The notes: generated by a model from the sequence alone, not told the origin. Shown: positions 21,446-29,074, numbered from the stretch's first letter. The stretch: DNA of 29,122 nt from Geobacter sp. UBA6802 (GCA_002452325.1 DKFG01000104.1:835-29956), one strand, 5' to 3'. Numbers and translations are program-made.

Positions 21446-24430
21446 ATGACCTTTGATCCATCCCGCTGGACCTGTTTTACTGTTGAAGATACTGCCATCT
21501 GGCTCTGCCCGGATCGGCCATCCTGGTTTGTGCCGAACGAAGCCGGTGACCGGCTGCTCTGTAGCGCCGATGCTGCAGCCGACCGCGCTTTTCTGCAGCG
21601 ATTGCCTGACCCATCTCCCAGCAGCTACCAGGGACGCCAGACCCTGATCAGTGAACAGCAGCCGCTGCATGAGCTCTGGTTGCATATCACCGATCATTGT
21701 AACCTTGCCTGCTCGCACTGCCTGTTCTGCTCCGGCCCGGACCAGACACGGGAGCTGTCGCTTGAGCAGATAACCTGCCACCTTGCGGAATCAGCGTTGC
21801 TTGGCTGCCGCCTGTTTGCCCTGACCGGCGGTGAGCCGCTGGTGCATCCCGACTTCAGGCAGATTGTTGAGCAGATTCTGGCTATCCCGGACAGCAGGAT
21901 CGTGATCCTGACCAATGGTCTGCTTGCTGCGCAGCAGCTGCAACCGGACTGGCCCCGTGACAGGATACATCTGCAGATCAGCCTGGACGGCAGACCTGAG
22001 CACCATGATGGGTTGAGGGGCAGCAGAGCCTTTGCTGTGCTTGAACACCAGCTGGTCTGGCTGCGTGGCCAACAGTGGCGTTTTACCTTAAGCTGCTGCG
22101 TGACCCGCGATAATGCTGCCGACCTGGCCTGGCTGGTGGGCTACGCTGCCGACCAAGGGGCAGCAGCCGTACATCTGATGTGGCATTTTATCCGTGGACG
22201 AGGCACCACTGAACAGCACCTTCAACCATTGGAACTGCTGGAACCGGTACTGGCTGCCCAGGCTGTTGCTGAACAGCGCAGCATCATTATTGATAACATC
22301 GAAAACCTGAGGGGCCAGATTTTCTCACCACCCGGTACCATTCATGATGGCTCCAGCGCCGGTTGGGAGGCCGCAGCCATCGGACCGGACAATTGCCTGT
22401 ATCCTTCAGCAGCAACCATCGGTTTTGATGAACTGGCCACCCCGCTTGATCAGGGGCTTGCGCAGGCATGGCAGACCAGCCCGGTGTTGAACAGAATCCG
22501 AAAGCAGAGTGTGGTGCAGCTTGCCGACCCCTGGCGGTATCTGCTGGGGGGCGGTGATTTTGACCACTGCTGGCACCATGCCCAACACTTCATCGGCTCT
22601 GATCCATATCAACCCCTGCTTGAACAGCTGGCCCTGCGGCTGATGCAGCAGGCAGCAGTCAGGTTGCCGGAACAACACCAGCCCGGCCTGCGCCTGAAGA
22701 TGGGAGAGCTGCTGGTCAGCTGCGGCACCCATGGGCCGATTGCGCTCTGCCACACCAACTGCCTGCTGTCGCTGGATACGGCACGGGACAGTCGTGGTCA
22801 GGTGGGTGTTTATTATGCTGAGGCAGCCGGAGATAAGCGGCTGGAGATCCTGAACCCGGTGCAGTATGACGAACCGATGATGGCGCACATACCGGCAGGC
22901 TATCGCTTCCGTGGTTATGGTTGCGGCAGTCCGGTGCTGGATGCTGACCTGAAACCGGGCGAACGGATGGTTGATCTGGGCTGCGGCAGTGGGGTGGAGT
23001 GCTTTATTGCCGCCCGGCTGGTGGGCAGCAAAGGGCTGATCACCGGCATTGACATGCTTGAACCGATGCTGGCTATTGCCAATCAGGGGGCTCTTGAGGT
23101 TCGGCAATCACTGGGCTATGACAACCTGCGCTTTGTACAGGGCTATCTGGAACAGTTGCCGCTGGCGGATGACGGGCACGATCTGGTAGTCTCCAACTGT
23201 GTGCTGAACCTGTCGGCAGACAAACGGCTGACCTTTGCCGAGATCCTGCGGGTGCTGAAGCCCGGTGGCAGGCTGGTGGCAGCTGATGTGGTCTGTGAGA
23301 CCGAGCCGGATGCTGCCATCCTGAACGACGAAACCCTGCGGGGCGAGTGTATCAGCGGCGCCCTGACCCAGAAAGACCTGCTGGGAATTCTGCAGGAGAC
23401 CGGCTTTACCGGCTTTAAGGTCCTTAAAAGGCTGCCGTACCGGGTAGTGCAGGGGCATCCGTTCTTTTCCCTGACCTTCATCGTCTACAAGCCAGAGCAG
23501 GACAGTGCACCGGTAACGGTGCTGTATCCCGGTCCGGCAGCATCGCTGCGCACTGCATCGGGTTGTGTCCTGTTGCCCGGCCAGACAACACAGATTCCCC
23601 GATCAGATGCAGAGCTGCTGGGGGAGCAGGTCTGGCTGCTGGACAACCACGGATTTGTCACCAATGTGACCATTGAGGCCGGAGCAAACTGTGCCCTGCC
23701 ACCGGAATCCCGTGCCAAGAGCGCACCACTGGCGGCTGAAAAACAGCAGTCCGGCTGCATGGTCTGCGGCGCTGCCCTGGTCTACCATCCCACCGAACAA
23801 CAGGCTGTCTGCTACTACTGCGGCAAGCAGTTGGCCAACAACGCCTGCTGTGAGCAGGGGCATTTTGTCTGTGACAGCTGTCATACCGGCGATGCCCTGG
23901 AGCTGATCGAGCACCTCTGTGCTGCATCCACCACCACCGATGCACTTCAGCTCTTCAACAGCATCCGGCAGCATCCCTCCATTCCGCTTCACGGCCCCCA
24001 GTATCATGCCCTGGTGCCAGGCGTTTTGCTGGCCTGCCTGCGTAATGCCGGGCATCCGGTCAGCGCTGAACAGCTCCGTGCTGCAATCCAGCGCGGCGGT
24101 GAGGTCAGCGGTGGCAGTTGCGGGTTCATGGGGGTCTGTGGGGCAGCAACCGGCATAGGAGTCGGCCTTAGTGTACTGCTGGAAGCCACGCCGCTTAAAC
24201 CAGCTGCCCGCCAAACCGTACAGCACGTAGTTCAGCAGGTATTGGCGGAGATTGCCGGGTATCAGGCAGCCCGCTGCTGCCAACGGGATTGCTGGATAGC
24301 CCTGCGTAGCGGTATGCGGCTTGCTTCAGAACTGTTTGGCCTGCATCCGGCGTCAGTGGAGCCATTTGCTTGCACCCAGATGGCCCGTAACAAAGAGTGC
24401 CTAGGAGTGGACTGTCCGCTGTGGCCATGA
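21446..24430 (+). CDS. radical SAM + ArsM-like methyltransferase + DUF5714 fusion enzyme
   Basis: A 994-residue three-part enzyme from ATG 21446 (AAGGAAC about 10 bases upstream; the frame is open to 21329). Residues 1-70 look like a PqqD-like start (DRPSWFVPNEAG). The radical SAM domain follows, with cluster ligands C85, C89 and C92 (CNLACSHC) and LTGGEP, and an auxiliary region ending near 450. Residues 490-700 are a SAM methyltransferase (YGCGSPVL, DLGCGSGVECF, LRFVQGYLEQLPL, VSNCVLNLS, RGECISGAL). Cys493, Cys585 and Cys635 lie in the contexts that bind As(III) in ArsM. The C-terminal part (about 770-994) is Cys-rich DUF5714, with CMVCG, CYYCGK, CDSCH, a GGSCGFMGVCGAA segment and RCCQRDC. 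It overlaps a glycosyltransferase gene by ATGA. Substrate unknown; arsenic or another soft element is inferred. Confidence 0.85.
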   Translation: MTFDPSRWTCFTVEDTAIWLCPDRPSWFVPNEAGDRLLCSADAAADRAFLQRLPDPSPSSYQGRQTLISEQQPLHELWLHITDHCNLACSHCLFCSGPDQTRELSLEQITCHLAESALLGCRLFALTGGEPLVHPDFRQIVEQILAIPDSRIVILTNGLLAAQQLQPDWPRDRIHLQISLDGRPEHHDGLRGSRAFAVLEHQLVWLRGQQWRFTLSCCVTRDNAADLAWLVGYAADQGAAAVHLMWHFIRGRGTTEQHLQPLELLEPVLAAQAVAEQRSIIIDNIENLRGQIFSPPGTIHDGSSAGWEAAAIGPDNCLYPSAATIGFDELATPLDQGLAQAWQTSPVLNRIRKQSVVQLADPWRYLLGGGDFDHCWHHAQHFIGSDPYQPLLEQLALRLMQQAAVRLPEQHQPGLRLKMGELLVSCGTHGPIALCHTNCLLSLDTARDSRGQVGVYYAEAAGDKRLEILNPVQYDEPMMAHIPAGYRFRGYGCGSPVLDADLKPGERMVDLGCGSGVECFIAARLVGSKGLITGIDMLEPMLAIANQGALEVRQSLGYDNLRFVQGYLEQLPLADDGHDLVVSNCVLNLSADKRLTFAEILRVLKPGGRLVAADVVCETEPDAAILNDETLRGECISGALTQKDLLGILQETGFTGFKVLKRLPYRVVQGHPFFSLTFIVYKPEQDSAPVTVLYPGPAASLRTASGCVLLPGQTTQIPRSDAELLGEQVWLLDNHGFVTNVTIEAGANCALPPESRAKSAPLAAEKQQSGCMVCGAALVYHPTEQQAVCYYCGKQLANNACCEQGHFVCDSCHTGDALELIEHLCAASTTTDALQLFNSIRQHPSIPLHGPQYHALVPGVLLACLRNAGHPVSAEQLRAAIQRGGEVSGGSCGFMGVCGAATGIGVGLSVLLEATPLKPAARQTVQHVVQQVLAEIAGYQAARCCQRDCWIALRSGMRLASELFGLHPASVEPFACTQMARNKECLGVDCPLWP

Positions 24431-25119
24431 CCATCAGCATTATCATACCGGTGCTGCATGAGCAGGAACGGATAGGTGGGCTGGTTGAAGATCTGAAGGG
24501 TCAAGGGGCATGGGTCAAGGGTCAAGAAAAACAAGGGGTTGAAATCATTGTGGTAGATGGTGACCCGCAAGGTTCAACCATAGCTGCCATAACTGATCAT
24601 GAAGTTGTTGGTATTACGTCTGAAAAAGGACGTGGAATCCAGCTTGCAGCCGGTGTAGAGGTTGCCACCGGCAGCATCATACTCATACTGCACGCTGATA
24701 CGCTGCTACCGGATGGCGGATTGCAGGCTGTTACCAGGGCGGTTGCCAACGGTACCGACTGGGGTGCCTTCAGGTTGGGTATTGACTCACCCGAATTGGC
24801 CTACCGGATGATTGAGTGGTTCGTTGATCTGCGTTGTAAACTGTTTGCCTTGCCCTATGGTGATCAGGCTCTGTTCATGACCAGCAGCGCCCTTGCAAGC
24901 TGCGGCGGTATCCCGCCGCTGCCGTTGATGGAGGATGTGGAGCTGGCCCGCAGACTGCGTCAGTCCGGCTACGCTTTCACCCTGCTTCCGCAGCGAGTGG
25001 CAACCTCGGCCCGGCGCTGGCAGAAAGACGGCATCCTGCGCCGCACCCTGCACAACTGGTGGCTGCTACTGCGCTATCTGGCAGGGGCTGATCCGAAAAA
25101 ACTGGCACAAACGTATTGA
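24427..25119 (+). CDS. TIGR04283-type family 2 glycosyltransferase (rSAM/selenodomain-associated transferase 2)
   Basis: A 230-residue GT-A fold transferase. ISIIIPVLHEQERI opens the nucleotide-binding fold. GRGIQLAAGVEVATG and ILHADTLLP supply the DxD-like metal site. YGDQALFM, LMEDVELARRLR and VATSARRW are the acceptor-side motifs typical of the TIGR04283 group. This family is named for its repeated presence beside ArsS-type radical SAM/selenodomain genes. It overlaps the radical SAM-methyltransferase gene by 4 bases, so it probably glycosylates that enzyme's product or a carrier. Residues about 25-37 (GQGAWVKGQEKQG) are encoded by an inserted repeat and lengthen the first loop compared with relatives. 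Confidence 0.85.
   Translation: MTISIIIPVLHEQERIGGLVEDLKGQGAWVKGQEKQGVEIIVVDGDPQGSTIAAITDHEVVGITSEKGRGIQLAAGVEVATGSIILILHADTLLPDGGLQAVTRAVANGTDWGAFRLGIDSPELAYRMIEWFVDLRCKLFALPYGDQALFMTSSALASCGGIPPLPLMEDVELARRLRQSGYAFTLLPQRVATSARRWQKDGILRRTLHNWWLLLRYLAGADPKKLAQTY
24498..24531 (+). repeat. dispersed GGGKCAAGGGKCA-type repeat, copy 3, inside a glycosyltransferase gene
   Basis: GGGTCAAGGGGCA, T, GGGTCAAGGGTCAA, then GAAAAA. It is in frame and translated. Its unit order matches copies 1 and 2 (15904 and 16593). Confidence 0.75.
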
Positions 25120-25125
25120 ACGGAA

Positions 25126-25153
25126 TTGACAATACCAAAACATCTGCTACATA
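25126..25153 (+). promoter_or_regulatory. candidate promoter upstream of the secreted-protein cluster
   Basis: A perfect TTGACA at 25126-25131 follows the glycosyltransferase stop closely. TACATA at 25148-25153, 16 bases on, is a poor -10. A GGAGGAAT ribosome site precedes the ATG at 25191. Confidence 0.35.
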
Positions 25154-25190
25154 GCGTAAACACTACATACAAATATACGGAGGAATAAGA

Positions 25191-25658
25191 ATGAATCGTC
25201 TGTTGTTAGCAATCTGTCTGGTGGTCATTTCAGCTACGTGGGTTTTAGCTGCCGGGCCAACCAAGGCCGGTTTTCAATCATGGGCCGCTGCTGCCAAGCT
25301 GCCGGGTTACTCCTTTGGCGGCGAGGTAGAGGAAGATGAAGATCGCCCCGGCAATTATATGACCGGCTGGATGGCTGCCGATGGCGAGGTGATCGGCGTG
25401 CATCTGTATCCCCTTTCGGAATTCAAAAGCTTCCAGCAGACCATTAACCATCAAAAGCCTGAATCCTTTACCTATAAGGGAATGCCGGCCCTGTACACCA
25501 AGGCCACCGGCAACGGCCAGATTGCGATCAAGTATGAAAAATCAGGCAAGGTGCTGACCATCGGACATATGAAGGAGACCGGCAAGCCCAAGGCAAAATC
25601 TCGAGAAGAACTGGTAAAACTGCTGGATCGTATGATGCCGGAAAAACTGCTGAAATAG
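25191..25658 (+). CDS. secreted protein of unknown function
   Basis: A 155-residue product with a signal peptide (MNRLLLAICLVVISATWVLA). The mature protein is Lys/Glu-rich with no cysteine. I see TKAGFQSWAAAAKLPGYSFGG, then an alternating beta-type region (TGWMAADGEVIGVHLYPL, ALYTKATGNGQIAIKYE) and a basic helical C-terminus (SREELVKLLDRMMPEKLLK). I do not recognise the family. It lies 71 bases after the glycosyltransferase and starts a run of small exported proteins. GGAGGAAT before the ATG supports this start. Confidence 0.75.
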   Translation: MNRLLLAICLVVISATWVLAAGPTKAGFQSWAAAAKLPGYSFGGEVEEDEDRPGNYMTGWMAADGEVIGVHLYPLSEFKSFQQTINHQKPESFTYKGMPALYTKATGNGQIAIKYEKSGKVLTIGHMKETGKPKAKSREELVKLLDRMMPEKLLK

Positions 25659-25689
25659 CCGATAAAACCGATAAAGGAGTGAAGGTGAC

Positions 25690-26148
25690 ATGAAACAATC
25701 GATTATAGTGGTTCTTTTTGCGGCACTGGTGTGCTCAATCACACAGCCTGGTTTTGCTGCTGATTTTACGCTGAGATTTCAAGGGGTGCAGATAAAGAAT
25801 TTATCCAATGATGTCGCTCGTGTTGATCTTTTTTGCAGTGTGATGGATAGTAGAGGGGTCAACATACTTACACGCACTAAAGATTTTGTTCCGATACAGG
25901 ATCAAAACGGAAGTCAGAAAGTGATTTCAGCACCATTCAACCTTGAACTCGGTAATAACGCACCACAAAGAGATAATGCCCGCCAATGGAGATGCTATTT
26001 CAAGCTTTTTAAAGGATTTTTATCATCTGAAGGCAAAATTCCGGTAGCTTGCTCTAATGGCATCCCCCCTGCCGGAGTAGAGGCGTTTCAATGTGTTGAC
26101 CCCAGTTCTTTCCATCTGCTTCAAGCCGGTGGCACCATCACACCTTAG
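25690..26148 (+). CDS. secreted protein of unknown function, AT-richer than neighbours
   Basis: A 152-residue product with a signal peptide (MKQSIIVVLFAALVCSITQPGFA). The mature part has four cysteines (DLFCSVMD, WRCYFKLF, VACSNG, FQCVDPS) that could form two disulfides. Its predicted beta-rich sequence begins ADFTLRFQGVQIKNLSNDVARV. The family is not recognised. Codon use is visibly more A/T-rich than in the surrounding genes, a possible sign of recent acquisition. AAAGGAGTGAAGG lies just ahead of the ATG. It sits between the 25191 gene and the repeat-containing protein at 26166. Confidence 0.7.
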   Translation: MKQSIIVVLFAALVCSITQPGFAADFTLRFQGVQIKNLSNDVARVDLFCSVMDSRGVNILTRTKDFVPIQDQNGSQKVISAPFNLELGNNAPQRDNARQWRCYFKLFKGFLSSEGKIPVACSNGIPPAGVEAFQCVDPSSFHLLQAGGTITP

Positions 26149-26165
26149 AAACCAGGAGGTGGGAT

Positions 26166-27137
26166 GTGCCACTGCTTCGAATCGGCAATTACATTATTTA
26201 TTGCGGAATTTGTCTATGCTTCAGTACTGCAGCCCAGGCATTCACTCCCAAAACCATTGATGTTCCCATGATGGGTTTTACCGGGTATGCGTTTACCCCC
26301 AAAACCATAGATGTGCCGCTTATGGGCTTTAGCGGTTACGCATCTGCGGCAAGCGCCTTTACCTCAAAAACAATCGAAGTCCCCATGATGGGCTTCACCG
26401 GCTACGCTTTTACCCCAAAGAATATCGAAGTGCCCATGCTGGGTTTTACCGGATTTGCTTTTACCCCCAAAACCATTGATGTGCCGATGATGGGTTTTAC
26501 CGGTTACGGCACTGCAGCTGCCGGGTCGTACGGTCATGTTGGCCCCCAGGCGCCGGTTAACACCGGCCTGGAAGGCGGATCATCCATCAACAGGGGGCGG
26601 TTGGAATCACTTGGCATGGTAAAGCCAGATCTTGCTGTTTTGCCCCAGCTTTCCATTGGAGGCAGCACCACCCGTTGGGGCGGCACGGTGGTACTGGCCA
26701 GCCAGCAAGTGCAACCGGCATCAAACGGTTTGTGCAGCGCTTCACTGACCTACTCCATTCAAAACAGCGGTACTGCGCCGTCACCGGCATTTACCAGTGC
26801 GGTGCTCAGCAGCGCCAATCAGGGTCAGCCGGTACCAAGCCAATGGGCTTCCCTTACCCCAGGGACACACCAGAGCAAAACAGAACAGGTGCTGCTGCGT
26901 CCCGGTCAGAACAGCCTGTCTCTCTATATTGATCAGGCCGGACAGGTGGATGAACTGAACAAGACCAATAATCAAGCCCGTTTACAGATTATTCTGAACG
27001 GCGTCTGTCAGTCACAGTATCAGCAACAGCAGCAGTACCAGCCACAACAACCGATTCAGCAGCACCCGTATCAACGGCAACTGCCACAACGACAACTACC
27101 CCCGGCCGTTCCATCACGACAGCCGGGATTATTCTAA
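26166..27137 (+). CDS. secreted protein with five 17-residue repeats, a CARDB-like domain and a Gln-rich tail
   Basis: A 323-residue product with a GTG start, supported by AGGAGGT about 6 bases upstream. A signal peptide ends near AAQA (residue 25). The mature N-terminus is then five copies of AFTPKTIDVPMMGFTGY-like units: 25-41, 42-58, 64-80, 81-97 and 98-114, with one ASAAS spacer. A CARDB-like beta-sandwich follows at about 155-280 (KPDLAVLPQLSIGG, LTYSIQNSGTAPSP, VDELNKTNNQARL). The tail (about 283-323) is Gln/Pro-rich. CARDB-like domains mediate surface adhesion. The short repeats may build a regular beta structure on the cell surface. Family and partner are unknown. Confidence 0.75.
   Translation: MPLLRIGNYIIYCGICLCFSTAAQAFTPKTIDVPMMGFTGYAFTPKTIDVPLMGFSGYASAASAFTSKTIEVPMMGFTGYAFTPKNIEVPMLGFTGFAFTPKTIDVPMMGFTGYGTAAAGSYGHVGPQAPVNTGLEGGSSINRGRLESLGMVKPDLAVLPQLSIGGSTTRWGGTVVLASQQVQPASNGLCSASLTYSIQNSGTAPSPAFTSAVLSSANQGQPVPSQWASLTPGTHQSKTEQVLLRPGQNSLSLYIDQAGQVDELNKTNNQARLQIILNGVCQSQYQQQQQYQPQQPIQQHPYQRQLPQRQLPPAVPSRQPGLF
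26238..26507 (+). repeat. five 51-bp in-frame repeat units
   Basis: Units lie at 26238-26288, 26289-26339, 26355-26405, 26406-26456 and 26457-26507, with a 15-base spacer after the second. They differ at many synonymous sites while the encoded 17 residues stay alike. The repeats are therefore old and kept at protein level, not fresh slippage. Confidence 0.85.
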
Positions 27138-27173
27138 GCAGCACAAACCACACAACATCACAGCACAAGGAGA

Positions 27174-27770
27174 ATGAAAAACATGCACAACACTCACCGT
27201 ATCGTTCTGACCGCTCTCATCACGCTTGGGCTTTCAAGCGCTGCCTGCGCAGGACCGACCGAAAAAATCACCATTACCATTGATAAGACCGTTGATCATG
27301 TTATTGACAGCGCCAAACCTTCCCGGAAGCCGGGTAAAGCGATTCAGGCCCCCAGCGGTGATATGGACGCCCATTTTATCAAGGCAGATGAGTATTTTGT
27401 CTCTGCCCGGCCTTTAAAAACCAGTGGTGCATCAGATGTTGTTATTGCACGCATGATTACACCTCCTTCTGAACAAACCAAAGACGAAGCACAATTTATG
27501 GACAGCTACAAGGGTGCAGAGTTCTGGACGAAAAACTACTGGAAAACCCGTATTGCCATGCCGGAAGATCTGAAGATCGGAACCGTAGTGCTTCACAAGG
27601 GGTTGTCCGGTGCCCACAACACCTATTTTACCCCGCGTGATCAGAAAGATGCCCGCAACTATCCCTGGAAGCTGACCAAAATCACTGACACCAGCGATCT
27701 GTTTAAAGGTGAGGTAACCGTTGTCGGCAACAAGAAAGTAAAGGTTGATGCCGTTAGAGTAATTGAATAG
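27174..27770 (+). CDS. secreted protein of unknown function
   Basis: A 198-residue product with a signal peptide (MKNMHNTHRIVLTALITLGLSSAACA). A second Met at residue 4 is also possible. The mature protein has a Lys/Pro-rich linker (SAKPSRKPGKAIQAPSG) and then a beta-rich domain. That domain includes SDVVIARMITPPSEQTKDEAQFMD, FWTKNYWKTRIAMPEDLKIG, LSGAHNTYFTPRDQKDARNYPW and VTVVGNKKVKVDAVRV. No cysteines remain in the mature part. I do not recognise the family. It follows the repeat protein by 36 bases, and its 3' end abuts a decayed transferase gene fragment. Confidence 0.7.
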   Translation: MKNMHNTHRIVLTALITLGLSSAACAGPTEKITITIDKTVDHVIDSAKPSRKPGKAIQAPSGDMDAHFIKADEYFVSARPLKTSGASDVVIARMITPPSEQTKDEAQFMDSYKGAEFWTKNYWKTRIAMPEDLKIGTVVLHKGLSGAHNTYFTPRDQKDARNYPWKLTKITDTSDLFKGEVTVVGNKKVKVDAVRVIE

Positions 27771-27861
27771 GTGATTGCCCTGTTCGTCAAAGTACCAATC
27801 CCCGGTCAGAAAGATGGGTGACAACATCTATTTAACTCTGGCGGAACGGATTCTGTAGCAG
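27771..27861 (+). pseudogene. decayed fragment of a TIGR04282-type transferase gene
   Basis: Frame 1 reads VIALFVKVPIPGQ, matching IVALFVKAPIPGR near the start of the intact gene at 28434. After small deletions another frame reads GDNIYLTLAERIL-stop-Q, matching the intact IYRTLVERVLQQ. At DNA level CCCTGTTCGTCAA and ATTCTGTAGCAG versus GTTCTGCAGCAG align closely. About 30 bases are missing from the middle and an in-frame stop is present. It is a relic of a second copy, ending exactly at a terminator hairpin. Confidence 0.8.
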
Positions 27862-27897
27862 AAAAATAGCCAGCGGCTGGCCGCTGGCTATTTTTAT
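27862..27897. terminator. strong bidirectional terminator
   Basis: A perfect 15-bp stem (AAAAATAGCCAGCGG with its complement) has a 4-base loop CTGG and T/A runs on both sides. It ends the transcript of the secreted-protein cluster and directly follows the transferase relic. Confidence 0.92.
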
Positions 27898-28018
27898 TGA
27901 GGGAGCCCTATCCCGGTTTTGAAAGACAGCATGTCGCGTGCTGCTGCGGTATCTGACCTGAGCCGCCACAGCCGGGCTGGCACAATGCAGCTGATCAGTA
28001 CCTGTTTTTAATAACCTG

Positions 28019-28309
28019 TCAGCGGACCGGTGCCTTAACCGGCGCAGGCCGGTTCTGACCCTGTTTGTTGAGCGGATTCGGCCGTTCCTGGGTCTCTTCA
28101 CCGGGGTCATCCCCATATCCGGTAGCAGAAACCTTGTCCTTGCTGCTGGTTGATTTGGGCTTCTGTGCCGGTTTTGCCTTGATGGGGCTGGTGCTGACCC
28201 CGACCGGCTTCTGATTCTGCGGCACAACCGGTCCGTCATGCTGGGCGCTAAACCCGAAGACTGGCACCAACAGCAGACAACAGCTAAAGAACAGTGTAGA
28301 GATACGCAT
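28019..28309 (-). CDS. small secreted Lys/Pro-rich protein of unknown function
   Basis: A 96-residue product from the ATG at 28309, supported by AAAGGAG upstream on the minus strand. A signal peptide (MRISTLFFSCCLLLVPVFGFSA) is followed by a low-complexity, basic, probably unfolded chain (IKAKPAQKPKSTSSKDK, QERPNPLNKQGQNRPAP). There are no cysteines after the signal. It reads away from the transferase gene at 28434 across a 124-base gap. The family is not recognised; composition alone does not give a role. Confidence 0.6.
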   Translation of the reverse strand: MRISTLFFSCCLLLVPVFGFSAQHDGPVVPQNQKPVGVSTSPIKAKPAQKPKSTSSKDKVSATGYGDDPGEETQERPNPLNKQGQNRPAPVKAPVR

Positions 28310-28433
28310 GGGGATACTCCTTTCGCCAAATCTGTTTGATTCGGTAATAAACCGATCTGCCTCAACTCTACTGCTGACTGGAACAGTTGTCAAATTTCAC
28401 CCTCATTTCAGTTGTCTTGATTCAGGAGTACCG

Positions 28434-29045
28434 ATGATCGATTACAGAATAGTAGCCCTGTTCGTCAAGGCGCCCATCCCCGGCCGGGTCAAGACCCGCT
28501 TGGCCAAAGATATTGGTGATCAGGCAGCCTGCAGCATCTATCGCACTCTGGTGGAGCGGGTTCTGCAGCAGATACAAGCCAGTGGCCTGGCGCTGGTCTT
28601 GTTTTTTGATGGAGACGAGGCTCAGGTGCCTGACAGCTGGAAACAGTATGCCCGGTTCTGTATCCAACAACAGGGGGCTGACCTTGGTAAGCGGATGGCT
28701 GCCGCCTTTAGCAGGCTGATTTCTGACGATGTGCAGCAGGCTGTAGTAATCGGCAGTGACATACCCGGAATCGACGCTGCTTACCTCCTCCAATCCTTTG
28801 ATCTTCTTAAGGAGTATCCTCTGGTGCTTGGTCCAGCCCTAGATGGAGGCTACTGCCTGATCGGCTTCAATCAAAGCCATTTTACGGAATCCGTCTTTCA
28901 GAACATTCCCTGGAGCACTGAACGTGTGCTTGAACTGACCCTGCATGCTGCAGCACAGGCTGGGCTGACGGTTGGCCTGTTACCGGCTCTGCGAGACATT
29001 GATACGGTAGAAGATCTGCAGTATCTTAATCCGGCACCTGAGTAG
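28434..29045 (+). CDS. TIGR04282-type nucleotidyl/glycosyltransferase (rSAM/selenodomain-associated transferase 1)
   Basis: A 203-residue protein of the CofC-like GT-A fold. IVALFVKAPIPGRVKTRLAKD is the N-terminal nucleotide-binding signature. DLGKRMAAAF, VIGSDIPGIDAAYL (the metal-binding SDxP) and LGPALDGGYCLIG complete the family pattern, and IPWSTERVLELTL and LRDIDTVEDL close it. Members accompany ArsS-like radical SAM/selenodomain genes. In this window the sister family (24427) and an ArsM-like fusion (21446) lie a few kilobases away. The start ATG 28434 has CAGGAGT upstream. A broken copy of this gene lies at 27771-27861. Confidence 0.88.
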   Translation: MIDYRIVALFVKAPIPGRVKTRLAKDIGDQAACSIYRTLVERVLQQIQASGLALVLFFDGDEAQVPDSWKQYARFCIQQQGADLGKRMAAAFSRLISDDVQQAVVIGSDIPGIDAAYLLQSFDLLKEYPLVLGPALDGGYCLIGFNQSHFTESVFQNIPWSTERVLELTLHAAAQAGLTVGLLPALRDIDTVEDLQYLNPAPE

Positions 29046-29074
29046 CGTCAATCTTCCGCCGGATCAGTATTTGT

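Noticed and set aside
22406..23107. Minus-strand open frame of 233 codons opposite the fusion enzyme
   Set aside because: It covers the radical SAM/methyltransferase coding region, has no ribosome site and no recognisable domain; it is a shadow.
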